DNA of 39,064 nucleotides from Bacillota bacterium (GTDB lineage Bacteria; Bacillota; Clostridia; Lachnospirales; Lachnospiraceae): contig JAEZPG010000080.1 in NCBI GenBank assembly GCA_023413555.1, positions 1 through 39,064 of the forward strand, in the 5' to 3' direction. A program made the translations under genes and the position numbers. Of the stretch, positions 32,441 to 39,064 are shown piece after piece. Under the pieces are notes generated by a model, which was not told where the DNA came from, did no database searches, and worked only from the letters and a program-made list of their open reading frames with translations. Each line of letters begins with the position of its first letter. Position 1 is the stretch's first letter.

Positions 32441-33295
32441 ATGCATTTTCAGTGGTATCCTGGCCATATGACCAAAGCCAAACGTCAGATGCAGGAAGAT
32501 ATCAAGCTTATAGATGTTGTAATTGAACTTGTGGATGCAAGAATTCCACTTAGTAGTAAGAATCCGGACATTGACCAGTTAGCACAGAATAAATCTAGAG
32601 TAGTTCTACTGAACAAATCTGATTTAGCAGATGAAACACAGACAAAAGCATGGCAGCAATGGTTTGAATCAAAAGGTTTCTTTGTTGTTAGGGTTAATTC
32701 TAGAAACGGAAATGGGGTAAAATCAGTACAAGATACTGTAATGCAGGCCTGTAGGGAGAAGATAGAACGCGATCGTAAAAAAGGAATCCTAAACCGACCG
32801 GTTAGAGCAATGATTGTAGGGATTCCTAATGTTGGAAAATCCACTTTTATCAATAGTTTTGCTGGAAAAGCTTGTACCAAAACAGGAAATAAGCCTGGTG
32901 TGACCAAAGGCAAGCAATGGATTCGATTAAATAAAAATGTGGAACTACTGGATACTCCGGGTATTCTATGGCCCAAGTTTGAAGATCAGAAGGTTGGTCT
33001 AAGATTAGCATTTATCGGTTCCATTAAGGATGATTTGATTCCATCCACCGACCTGGCATATGAATTCATCAAGTTTATTAACATTTCCTATCCAGGATTA
33101 TTAGAAACTCGATATGCAATAGAAGCTTCATCTGATACTCTTTCCACACTTCAGGCAATTGCTGAGAAACGTGGCTGTCGTTTAAAGGGTAACGAATTAG
33201 ATTTAGATAAGGCTTCTAACATTATAATTGATGAATTTAGGAGTGGTAAGTTAGGAAGAATTACATTGGAAACTCCTCCAATCGAGAACTTTTAA
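32441..33295 (+). CDS. rbgA: Ribosome biogenesis GTPase RbgA (YlqF)
   Basis: A circularly permuted GTPase that acts late in 50S assembly. The motif order is the permuted one: NKSD (G4, about residue 58), then GIPNVGKST (G1, about 126), then DTPG (G3, about 172). The N-terminus MHFQWYPGHMTKAKRQM is a hallmark. The C-terminal part (about 200-284) is the helical ANTAR-like region that contacts 23S rRNA. The length of 284 residues is standard. It starts 19 bases after the preceding signal peptidase gene. Confidence 0.97.
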   Translation: MHFQWYPGHMTKAKRQMQEDIKLIDVVIELVDARIPLSSKNPDIDQLAQNKSRVVLLNKSDLADETQTKAWQQWFESKGFFVVRVNSRNGNGVKSVQDTVMQACREKIERDRKKGILNRPVRAMIVGIPNVGKSTFINSFAGKACTKTGNKPGVTKGKQWIRLNKNVELLDTPGILWPKFEDQKVGLRLAFIGSIKDDLIPSTDLAYEFIKFINISYPGLLETRYAIEASSDTLSTLQAIAEKRGCRLKGNELDLDKASNIIIDEFRSGKLGRITLETPPIENF

Positions 33296-33353
33296 GTCCA
33301 GGAGTAATAATCAGTGTTAAATTAAGAAATGTTTGAATTTATGAGGTGTTAAT

Positions 33354-34148
33354 ATGAAGAACAGAGAAGTAGTAGAAGACAGCTTAAACTTTTGCAAAGA
33401 AATTAAATATTATGAATCAGATAATAAACATTTTCTGTTCGATTCTAATAATTATCCAAATTTAAAAGATTATATCAAATGGGTGGGCGATACTGATAAA
33501 TCCATTGCCAAAGACTATGAAAACTTTGAGGATATATTGGACACTAATTCTCTTACCCTTTTGCGTACTCCTGCTTTAACATTGGAAAAGCCAGGTTCCA
33601 TCACTAAAGGTCACCAATCCGCAACAAAGACTTTTTTTTCTTTTCTAATGGAATTACTTATATGTGTGGTTATATCTGTTGGTATTGTCTTTTTAATGTC
33701 TACTTTTGTTATTACTCACACAAAGGTTATTGGGCATTCCATGGAATCGACGCTTCATGATGGAGAATATCTTTTTATAAACCGAATCTCCTACCAATTT
33801 TCTGATCCAAAGCAATTCGATATTATTGTATTTCAGCACACAGATGCCGATAAATACATAAAAAGAGTAATTGCTTGTCCAAATCAAACTGTTCAGATTG
33901 TAGATGGGACAATTTTGGTCGATGGGAATGTGATAAATGAAAATTATGGTAATGCTACCATAAATGATCCTGGTTTAGCCAGGGATCCAATTACCTTAGG
34001 AGATGATGAGTACTTTGTGTTAGGGGATAACCGAAATAACAGCTCAGATAGTCGCTTAAGCAGTGTGGGTCTAATTAAACGAGATAAAATACTAGGAAAG
34101 GTTCTGCTTAGATTCTATCCATTTAGCAAATTTGGAACTGTAGAATAA
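33354..34148 (+). CDS. lepB: Signal peptidase I with long cytoplasmic N-terminal extension
   Basis: The catalytic part is complete: nucleophile Ser129 in GHSMEST, general base Lys170 in YIKRVIACP, and GDNRNNSSDSR near the end. A single membrane helix (about 100-121) places the enzyme outside. Residues 1-97 form a hydrophilic, cytoplasmic extension with many Asp, Lys and Asn. I do not recognise this extension, and it is absent from most SPase I proteins. The start ATG 33354 has ATGAGGTG upstream. It follows rbgA by 58 bases. This is probably the main active signal peptidase of the pair. Confidence 0.9.
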   Translation: MKNREVVEDSLNFCKEIKYYESDNKHFLFDSNNYPNLKDYIKWVGDTDKSIAKDYENFEDILDTNSLTLLRTPALTLEKPGSITKGHQSATKTFFSFLMELLICVVISVGIVFLMSTFVITHTKVIGHSMESTLHDGEYLFINRISYQFSDPKQFDIIVFQHTDADKYIKRVIACPNQTVQIVDGTILVDGNVINENYGNATINDPGLARDPITLGDDEYFVLGDNRNNSSDSRLSSVGLIKRDKILGKVLLRFYPFSKFGTVE

Positions 34149-34159
34149 AGGATGTTACC

Positions 34160-34915
34160 ATGAAAAGTTTATCGACAATAAAACTGGAGTTAATGGAAGC
34201 TTCCAAAGAGGAGCAAAAAGTTTTACTAGCTGATTTAAAAAATGACACAAGAACTGGAGTTAAGAAACTTGTTGAAAAATACGAAAAGGAAGAACAAAAG
34301 CTTCTTAAAGAACTGCAACGTATTGAAGAAATGAAATACTATGAAAAGCAGTATTTCAATGCTAACTATATCTGTGGTATTGATGAAGTCGGAAGAGGAC
34401 CTTTAGCAGGCCCTGTAGTAGCTGGAGCCGTAATTTTAGATAAAAACAAAGACATTTTATACCTTAATGACTCTAAAAAGCTATCTGAGACGAAACGTGA
34501 AGAGTTAGTAGTGATTATTAAGGAGCAGGCGATCGATTATCAGATTGGGATAATTCCACCTTCTGTCATTGATGAGATAAACATTCTAAACGCTACTTAC
34601 AAAGCTATGCAAGCTGCTGTAATGGGACTAAAGTATACACCAGATGTTCTGTTAAATGATGCAGTAATTATCCCAGAGCTCACAATGCAGCAAGTAAAGA
34701 TTATTAAAGGGGATGCAAAAAGTGTCAGTATAGCTGCTGCAAGCATTGTGGCAAAAGTAGAACGAGACCATATGATGATGGAATATGACAAGCTATATCC
34801 TGAGTATGGTTTTGCTAAAAACAAGGGCTATGGCAGTGCAGAACATATAGCAGCCCTTAAGAAATATGGTCCTTGCCCTATCCACCGAACTACATTTATA
34901 AAGAACTTATTGTAA
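34160..34915 (+). CDS. rnhB: Ribonuclease HII
   Basis: Removes ribonucleotides from DNA-RNA hybrids and misincorporated ribonucleotides from DNA. The first catalytic motif CGIDEVGRGPLAGPVVAGAV begins at residue 73. LNDSKKLSE, ASIVAKVERDHMM and KNKGYGSAEH follow. Residues 1-70 are a helical, Lys/Glu-rich extension that is common in Firmicutes RNase HII (251 residues in all). It lies 11 bases after lepB and before an FlhB-like gene, an order also known near Bacillus rnhB. Confidence 0.97.
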   Translation: MKSLSTIKLELMEASKEEQKVLLADLKNDTRTGVKKLVEKYEKEEQKLLKELQRIEEMKYYEKQYFNANYICGIDEVGRGPLAGPVVAGAVILDKNKDILYLNDSKKLSETKREELVVIIKEQAIDYQIGIIPPSVIDEINILNATYKAMQAAVMGLKYTPDVLLNDAVIIPELTMQQVKIIKGDAKSVSIAAASIVAKVERDHMMMEYDKLYPEYGFAKNKGYGSAEHIAALKKYGPCPIHRTTFIKNLL

Positions 34916-34940
34916 GCACTTTAAGTAAAGGGGGATTACA

Positions 34941-35255
34941 ATGAACCTTAAACAAAATCTAAGTAAAAAATTTAAACAAAAAACTGCAGTTGCCCTTCAA
35001 TATGATGCAGGCGATGAAGCTCCAAAGATTATAGCCTCTGGAAAAGGACACATAGCAGAACGTATCCTAGAGGTTGCTAACGAAGAGAATATTCCAATTC
35101 ATAAGGATGCCCCTTTAACAGCTACCTTAAGTAAATTGGAGATTGGAGACTACATTCCGAAAGAACTTTATGAGGTTGTAGCTGAGATTTTAGTTTATGT
35201 CGATAATATGGATCATTTAAAACATAAAATAGCTTCCAGCAAGAAACTAACTTAA
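34941..35255 (+). CDS. Orphan FlhB C-terminal domain protein (YlqH-like)
   Basis: A 104-residue protein matching only the cytoplasmic C-terminal domain of FlhB/YscU export-switch proteins: KTAVALQYDAGDEAPKIIA, then a helix ending IPIHKDAPLTATLSK and the LEIGDYIPKELYEVVAEIL region. The self-cleaving NPTH motif of true FlhB is missing (QKTAVAL takes its place), and there is no membrane part. Such stand-alone proteins occur next to rnhB in Firmicutes (B. subtilis ylqH). Their function is not known to me. AAAGGGGGA is about 7 bases before ATG 34941. Confidence 0.88.
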   Translation: MNLKQNLSKKFKQKTAVALQYDAGDEAPKIIASGKGHIAERILEVANEENIPIHKDAPLTATLSKLEIGDYIPKELYEVVAEILVYVDNMDHLKHKIASSKKLT

Positions 35256-35323
35256 CGTATTGGATGAATCCTTATGGTAAAATACCCTTAGAAACTATAA
35301 CATAGTGAGAACAAGGAGAATTT

Positions 35324-35686
35324 ATGTATAATAAGCGAGCCATAGGATCAGACAAGGAAACCCATGCGATAAACTACCTTACTGACCACAAGTATATCAT
35401 TTTAGAGCGTAATTATTTTACCCGTCGTGGGGAAATTGATATCATAGCGCTTGATCAAAATTATCTCGTCTTTATTGAGGTAAAATTTAGAAGCTCTACA
35501 AAAAAAGGACTTCCCGAAGACGCTATAAGCCTCAGAAAACAACACTCTATTATTAATGCTGCAAAATACTACTTGTATAGACATGGAATATCATTTGATA
35601 CTCCATGTCGTTTTGATGTTATCGTTATCCTGGACGAAACCATTACTCTGTATAAAAATGCCTTTGACATAACAGGGAACTATTGA
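35324..35686 (+). CDS. yraN: YraN family (UPF0102) endonuclease-like protein
   Basis: A 120-residue protein with a restriction-endonuclease-like core: the N-terminal GSDKETHAINYL, and the motif RRGEIDIIALDQNYLVFIEVK, here split as GEIDIIA and FIEVKFR, holding the acidic and Lys residues of the PD-(D/E)xK type. The family is widespread beside rnhB. Its in vivo role is unclear. CAAGGAG lies 7 bases before ATG 35324. The predicted fold and family are secure, activity is not. Confidence 0.93.
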   Translation: MYNKRAIGSDKETHAINYLTDHKYIILERNYFTRRGEIDIIALDQNYLVFIEVKFRSSTKKGLPEDAISLRKQHSIINAAKYYLYRHGISFDTPCRFDVIVILDETITLYKNAFDITGNY

Positions 35687-35733
35687 TACAACTATAGTAC
35701 AGAATATAGACAGAAATCAGGAGGCATTCATTT

Positions 35734-36669
35734 ATGACAGAATATAACCCAGAAAAATTATTTGACTTAAGTAAGGATCATCTTACTTATAAGGACCATG
35801 ATTTTGTTCATAATATATCATATAATAATGACAATCAAGCGATTCAACTTAACATGGAGTCATCAATTCCTTATTTGTATTTTCCCGAATTGAAACGCTT
35901 TTCATTTATAAAACATGGTTTTTCTACACGCCTAGGAGGTGTAAGTAAAGGTGATTTTACCTCTTTAAACTTAAGTTTTTCCAGAGGTGATGAGGTGGAA
36001 CACGTTAAGACTAATTATAAGCGTCTTGTACGTGCTATGGATTTGGATGATACCTCTCTTGTTTTTTCAGATCAGATTCATGATTCTAAAATTCATCTGG
36101 TTACCCAAGGGGATCCCTCAATTACGGATTGTTATGAAAAGCACCTTACTGGGATTGATGGCTTGATTACCAATGTTGTAGGAGTAACTTTAGTTACCTC
36201 TTATGCTGACTGTGTTCCTCTCTATTTTGTGGATCCTGTCCATAAAGCGATTGGACTTAGCCATTCCGGTTGGAAGGGTACTGTAAAAAAAATAGGGAAA
36301 AAAACCGTGGAAGCCATGCAAATGTCCTTTGGAACAAATCCAGAGGATTTAGTCTGTGCTATCGGCCCTTCTATCTGTTTTGATTGCTACGAAATCAGCG
36401 AAGATGTAGCAAATGAATTTCGGAAAGTCTTTTCTAACAAAATAATTGAAAAGATTTTGTATCGTAAAAGCAATCAAAAATATCACCTAGACTTATGGAG
36501 GACTAATAAGGAGATTCTATTAGAGGCTGGTGTAAAAGCGGAACATATCGTGAATAGTAACCTTTGCACCTGTTGTAACCCAAAATTGTTATTTTCACAT
36601 AGGGCAAGCAGTGGTAAAAGAGGAAATTTAGCTGCGTTTCTCTCTCTATCTGTCAAGTTAGAAGAGTAA
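35734..36669 (+). CDS. pgeF: Peptidoglycan editing factor PgeF (laccase-domain, YfiH/YlmD)
   Basis: Homologues hydrolyse wrongly built muropeptides (L-Ser in place of L-Ala) and have been described as laccase-like or adenosine-acting enzymes. The 311-residue protein has a front part of about 50 residues, then HGFSTRLGGVSKG (about 65), ADCVPLYF, GLSHSGWKGTV with metal-binding His, and the C-terminal CTCCNP with HRAS and KRGNLAAFL. The metal-binding His and Cys are all present. CAGGAGG is about 9 bases upstream of ATG 35734. DUF512 and der follow closely. Confidence 0.93.
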   Translation: MTEYNPEKLFDLSKDHLTYKDHDFVHNISYNNDNQAIQLNMESSIPYLYFPELKRFSFIKHGFSTRLGGVSKGDFTSLNLSFSRGDEVEHVKTNYKRLVRAMDLDDTSLVFSDQIHDSKIHLVTQGDPSITDCYEKHLTGIDGLITNVVGVTLVTSYADCVPLYFVDPVHKAIGLSHSGWKGTVKKIGKKTVEAMQMSFGTNPEDLVCAIGPSICFDCYEISEDVANEFRKVFSNKIIEKILYRKSNQKYHLDLWRTNKEILLEAGVKAEHIVNSNLCTCCNPKLLFSHRASSGKRGNLAAFLSLSVKLEE

Positions 36670-36684
36670 CATGGAGGTAAAAAT

Positions 36685-38034
36685 ATGGAAGGACAAAGAA
36701 AGCCGTTAATAGGCCATATTATAGATCAAGTGGAACCTGGTAGTATTGCAGAAGAATTGGAGATTGAACCGGGAGATATACTACTTAAGATAAACAATCA
36801 GGTCATTAAGGATGTATTCGACTATCATTATCTTATTAATGAAGAATACCTAACAGTATTAATCCAAAAACCAAATAATGAGGAATGGGAACTAGAGATT
36901 GAGAAAGATTATGAACAGGACCTAGGCATTGTATTTACTGAGAGTCTCATGGATAACTATCGCTCCTGTAAAAATAAATGTATCTTTTGCTTTATCGATC
37001 AGAATCCAAAAGGAATGCGGGAAACCATTTATTTTAAGGATGATGATGCAAGACTTTCTTTTCTTCAAGGTAATTACATCACCTTAACAAACATGAAGAC
37101 AGAAGACATCCAGCGGATTATACGGTATAAACTTGAACCGGTGAATATTTCTGTGCATACTACTAACCCTGAACTTCGTAAAAAGATGTTAAATAACCGC
37201 TTTGCTGGGGATGCTCTTGATAAAATCAAGATGCTTTATGACAACGGGATCACCATGAACAGCCAAATTGTACTATGCAAGAACTGGAATGACAAAGAAG
37301 AACTAGATCGTTCTATAAGGGAACTTTCTGAGATGCTTCCTTTCATGCAGAGTCTTTCCGTTGTTCCTCTTGGTAAGACCAAGTACCGAGAAGGCTTAAC
37401 AGAACTGGAGTCCTTCACAAAGAAGGATGCAGCTGAGGTTTTAGATCAAATTCATGGCTGGCAAGATAAATTTTTAGAAAAATATGGTACTAGATTTGTA
37501 TTTGCCTCTGATGAATGGTATGTTAGAGCTGGGTATGACATACCAACTGCTGATTACTATGAAGGCTATGGACAGATAGAAAATGGTGTTGGTATCATGC
37601 GTTCCTTTAAGGATGAGGTTGAAGAGTATCTAGAAACTCTTAATAATAAACCTGAACCTCATAAAGTATCACTTGTCACTGGTGTCTTAGCCTACGGCCT
37701 GATGAAAGAACTGATTGGGGAGATTAATCAATGTTTCCCACAGGTTGAAACAAACCTATACTGTATTGAGAATAATTTCTATGGTCCTGAGATTACTGTT
37801 ACCGGATTATTAACAGGACAAGATATTATTGACCAGTTAAAAGGAAAGCCCTTAGGAGATTATCTCATGCTTCCTAATGTATTACTACGTAGTGGAGAAG
37901 AAGTTTTGTTAGATGATATTACGGTAAATGATATCCAAAATGCTTTACAAACACCAATTCGTATTGTACAATCAGACGGAAAGTCTTTTGTTGATACCAT
38001 AATAAGCAACAAAGAAGGAGAAAAGAATGAGTAG
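36685..38034 (+). CDS. DUF512 protein with PDZ and radical-SAM-like cysteine motif
   Basis: A 449-residue protein regularly found before der in Clostridia. An N-terminal PDZ-like domain (about 7-70, GSIAEELEIEPGDILLKIN) is followed by CKNKCIFCFIDQNPKGM (about residue 95), a C-x3-C-x2-C triplet of radical-SAM type. The DUF512 region follows (about 200-430). The biochemical function is unknown. A role in ribosome or tRNA maturation has been guessed from its neighbours, but this is not shown. GGAGGT is about 7 bases before ATG 36685. The 3' end overlaps der by 8 bases, which suggests translational coupling. Confidence 0.9.
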   Translation: MEGQRKPLIGHIIDQVEPGSIAEELEIEPGDILLKINNQVIKDVFDYHYLINEEYLTVLIQKPNNEEWELEIEKDYEQDLGIVFTESLMDNYRSCKNKCIFCFIDQNPKGMRETIYFKDDDARLSFLQGNYITLTNMKTEDIQRIIRYKLEPVNISVHTTNPELRKKMLNNRFAGDALDKIKMLYDNGITMNSQIVLCKNWNDKEELDRSIRELSEMLPFMQSLSVVPLGKTKYREGLTELESFTKKDAAEVLDQIHGWQDKFLEKYGTRFVFASDEWYVRAGYDIPTADYYEGYGQIENGVGIMRSFKDEVEEYLETLNNKPEPHKVSLVTGVLAYGLMKELIGEINQCFPQVETNLYCIENNFYGPEITVTGLLTGQDIIDQLKGKPLGDYLMLPNVLLRSGEEVLLDDITVNDIQNALQTPIRIVQSDGKSFVDTIISNKEGEKNE

Positions 38035-39064
38035 ACCCATAGTAGCCATCGTTGGACGACCGAATGTAGGAAAGTCCACGTTATTTAATACGTTAGCCGG
38101 TGATAAAATTTCCATCGTGAAAGACACTCCCGGCGTTACAAGAGATCGTATCTATGCAGATGTGACCTGGTTAGAGCATCAGTTTACAATGATTGATACC
38201 GGTGGTATTGAACCAGAAAGCACAGATCTTATTCTGTCTCATATGAGACGACAGGCTGAGATTGCAATTGATACAGCAGATGTTATCATTTTTCTAGTAG
38301 ATGTCAGACAAGGACTAGTGGATTCCGACTTTAGAGTGGTGGACATGCTTCGTAAATCTCATAAACCGGTTGTTCTTGTCGTTAACAAGGTAGATAATTT
38401 CGATAAATTTATGCCGGACGTATATGAATTCTACAATTTAGGCATTGGAGATCCTCATCCTGTCAGCGCGTCCTCTAAGCTAGGACTGGGAGATATGCTT
38501 GACGAAGTAGTCAAACATTTTAACGAGGAAGACACGGGTGAAGAAGAAGACGACAGACCTAGAGTAGCGATTGTTGGAAAACCAAACGTAGGAAAATCGT
38601 CTATTATCAATAAATTATTAGGGGAAGATCGCGTGATTGTATCAGACATTGCTGGAACCACAAGAGATGCGATTGACACCTCAATTGTATGGAATGACAA
38701 GGAATATGTCTTTATTGATACAGCTGGACTACGTAGAAAAAGTAAGATTAAAGAAGATTTGGAAAGATTTAGTATTATTCGTACGGTTACCGCTGTCGAA
38801 CGTGCAGACGTCGTTATGGTAGTAATCGATGCAGAGGAAGGCGTTACCGAACAGGATGCCAAGATTGCAGGAATCGCCCATGAACGTGGCAAAGGTATCA
38901 TTATCGTAGTCAACAAATGGGATGCAATTGAGAAAAATGACAAAACATTTTATAAATATACACAAGATATCAGAGATGTCTTATCTTTCTGTCCATACGC
39001 TGAGATTTTATTTATCTCTGCTAAAACTGGGCAGAGAATGGTTAAGATGTTTGACAGCATTGAG
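38027..39064 (+). CDS. der: Ribosome-associated GTPase Der (EngA), 5' part
   Basis: Der has two GTPase domains in tandem and is needed for 50S assembly. The window holds 346 codons from ATG 38027 (MSRPIVAIVGRPNVGKST) to the edge, of a protein usually near 440, so the KH-like end is missing. First domain: GRPNVGKST, DTGG, NKVD. Second domain: GKPNVGKSS, DTAG, NKWD. An acidic linker (EEDTGEEEDD) joins them. The start overlaps the end of the DUF512 gene. GAAGGAG is about 6 bases upstream, inside that gene. The frame is open to the last base with no error. Confidence 0.97.
   Translation, partial: MSRPIVAIVGRPNVGKSTLFNTLAGDKISIVKDTPGVTRDRIYADVTWLEHQFTMIDTGGIEPESTDLILSHMRRQAEIAIDTADVIIFLVDVRQGLVDSDFRVVDMLRKSHKPVVLVVNKVDNFDKFMPDVYEFYNLGIGDPHPVSASSKLGLGDMLDEVVKHFNEEDTGEEEDDRPRVAIVGKPNVGKSSIINKLLGEDRVIVSDIAGTTRDAIDTSIVWNDKEYVFIDTAGLRRKSKIKEDLERFSIIRTVTAVERADVVMVVIDAEEGVTEQDAKIAGIAHERGKGIIIVVNKWDAIEKNDKTFYKYTQDIRDVLSFCPYAEILFISAKTGQRMVKMFDSIE

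Noticed and set aside
32485..32976. Long - strand open frame of 163 codons
   Set aside because: It is antisense to rbgA, whose GTPase motifs are complete. The composition (many Ser, Thr, Leu) is that of a shadow frame.
38455..38943. Long - strand open frame of 162 codons
   Set aside because: Antisense to the second GTPase domain of der. Ser/Thr-rich shadow translation with no ribosome binding site.
1..39064. Mobile elements, CRISPR arrays, tRNA or rRNA genes
   Set aside because: No transposase, integrase island, regularly spaced repeats, or cloverleaf/rRNA sequences were seen. The only recombinase is the XerD homologue in its usual chromosomal setting.

Overview
This 39 kb window reads as an ordinary chromosomal core segment of an AT-rich, endospore-forming, anaerobic Gram-positive bacterium. 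The gene order (rny; nudF-spoIIM-xerD; scpAB; ylxM-ffh-rpsP-khpA-rimM-trmD-rplS; lepB-ylqF-rnhB; yraN-pgeF-DUF512-der), the GerA-type germination genes, the ferredoxin-dependent oxidoreductase and the Na+-pumping decarboxylase point to class Clostridia, most likely Lachnospiraceae (a relative of Lachnoclostridium phytofermentans). That placement is inferred from gene content and protein style; no search was run. I saw no tRNA, rRNA, insertion sequence, prophage or CRISPR array. Almost everything is on the + strand. The exceptions are a DAHP synthase gene and two small membrane-protein genes.

Layout. 1-1337: 3' part of rny, closed by a strong terminator. About 1480-1910: remnant of a GNAT acetyltransferase gene. 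2041-4193: nudF, spoIIM and a XerD-family recombinase with most catalytic residues replaced. 4269-9972: an aromatic-acid locus, with DAHP synthase divergent from an operon of iorA, iorB, an aryl-CoA ligase (paaK), a double-ACT protein and a small membrane protein. Both promoters are visible in the gap. 10078-13251: an Ig-like (BIG2) envelope protein, a D-Ala-D-Ala carboxypeptidase and a membrane-anchored metallophosphoesterase. 13352-15354: a degenerate site-2-protease-like membrane protein followed by scpA and scpB. 15576-20728: gerKA, a single ORF joining GerKB and GerKC, and a second D-Ala-D-Ala carboxypeptidase.

21103-26348: a biotin-dependent, sodium-pump type decarboxylase/transcarboxylase operon. 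It has an acyl-CoA carboxyltransferase, a lipoprotein-OadG fusion, a biotin carrier, the OadB pump and an oxaloacetate/pyruvate-type carboxyltransferase. 26428-27125: two small membrane proteins on the - strand. 27442-31634: the SRP and ribosome maturation operon, starting from a near-consensus promoter. 31777-39064: two signal peptidases I, RbgA, RNase HII, an orphan FlhB C-terminal domain protein, YraN, PgeF, a DUF512 radical-SAM-like protein and the 5' part of der, which runs off the window.

The most unusual points are protein-level departures from family norms: a XerD homologue lacking several catalytic residues, a signal peptidase with Arg where the general-base Lys should be, an M50-like protein with HEIPK instead of HExxH, a GerB-GerC fusion, and a lipoprotein-OadG fusion in an operon with two different carboxyltransferases. 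I found no convincing completely new system.
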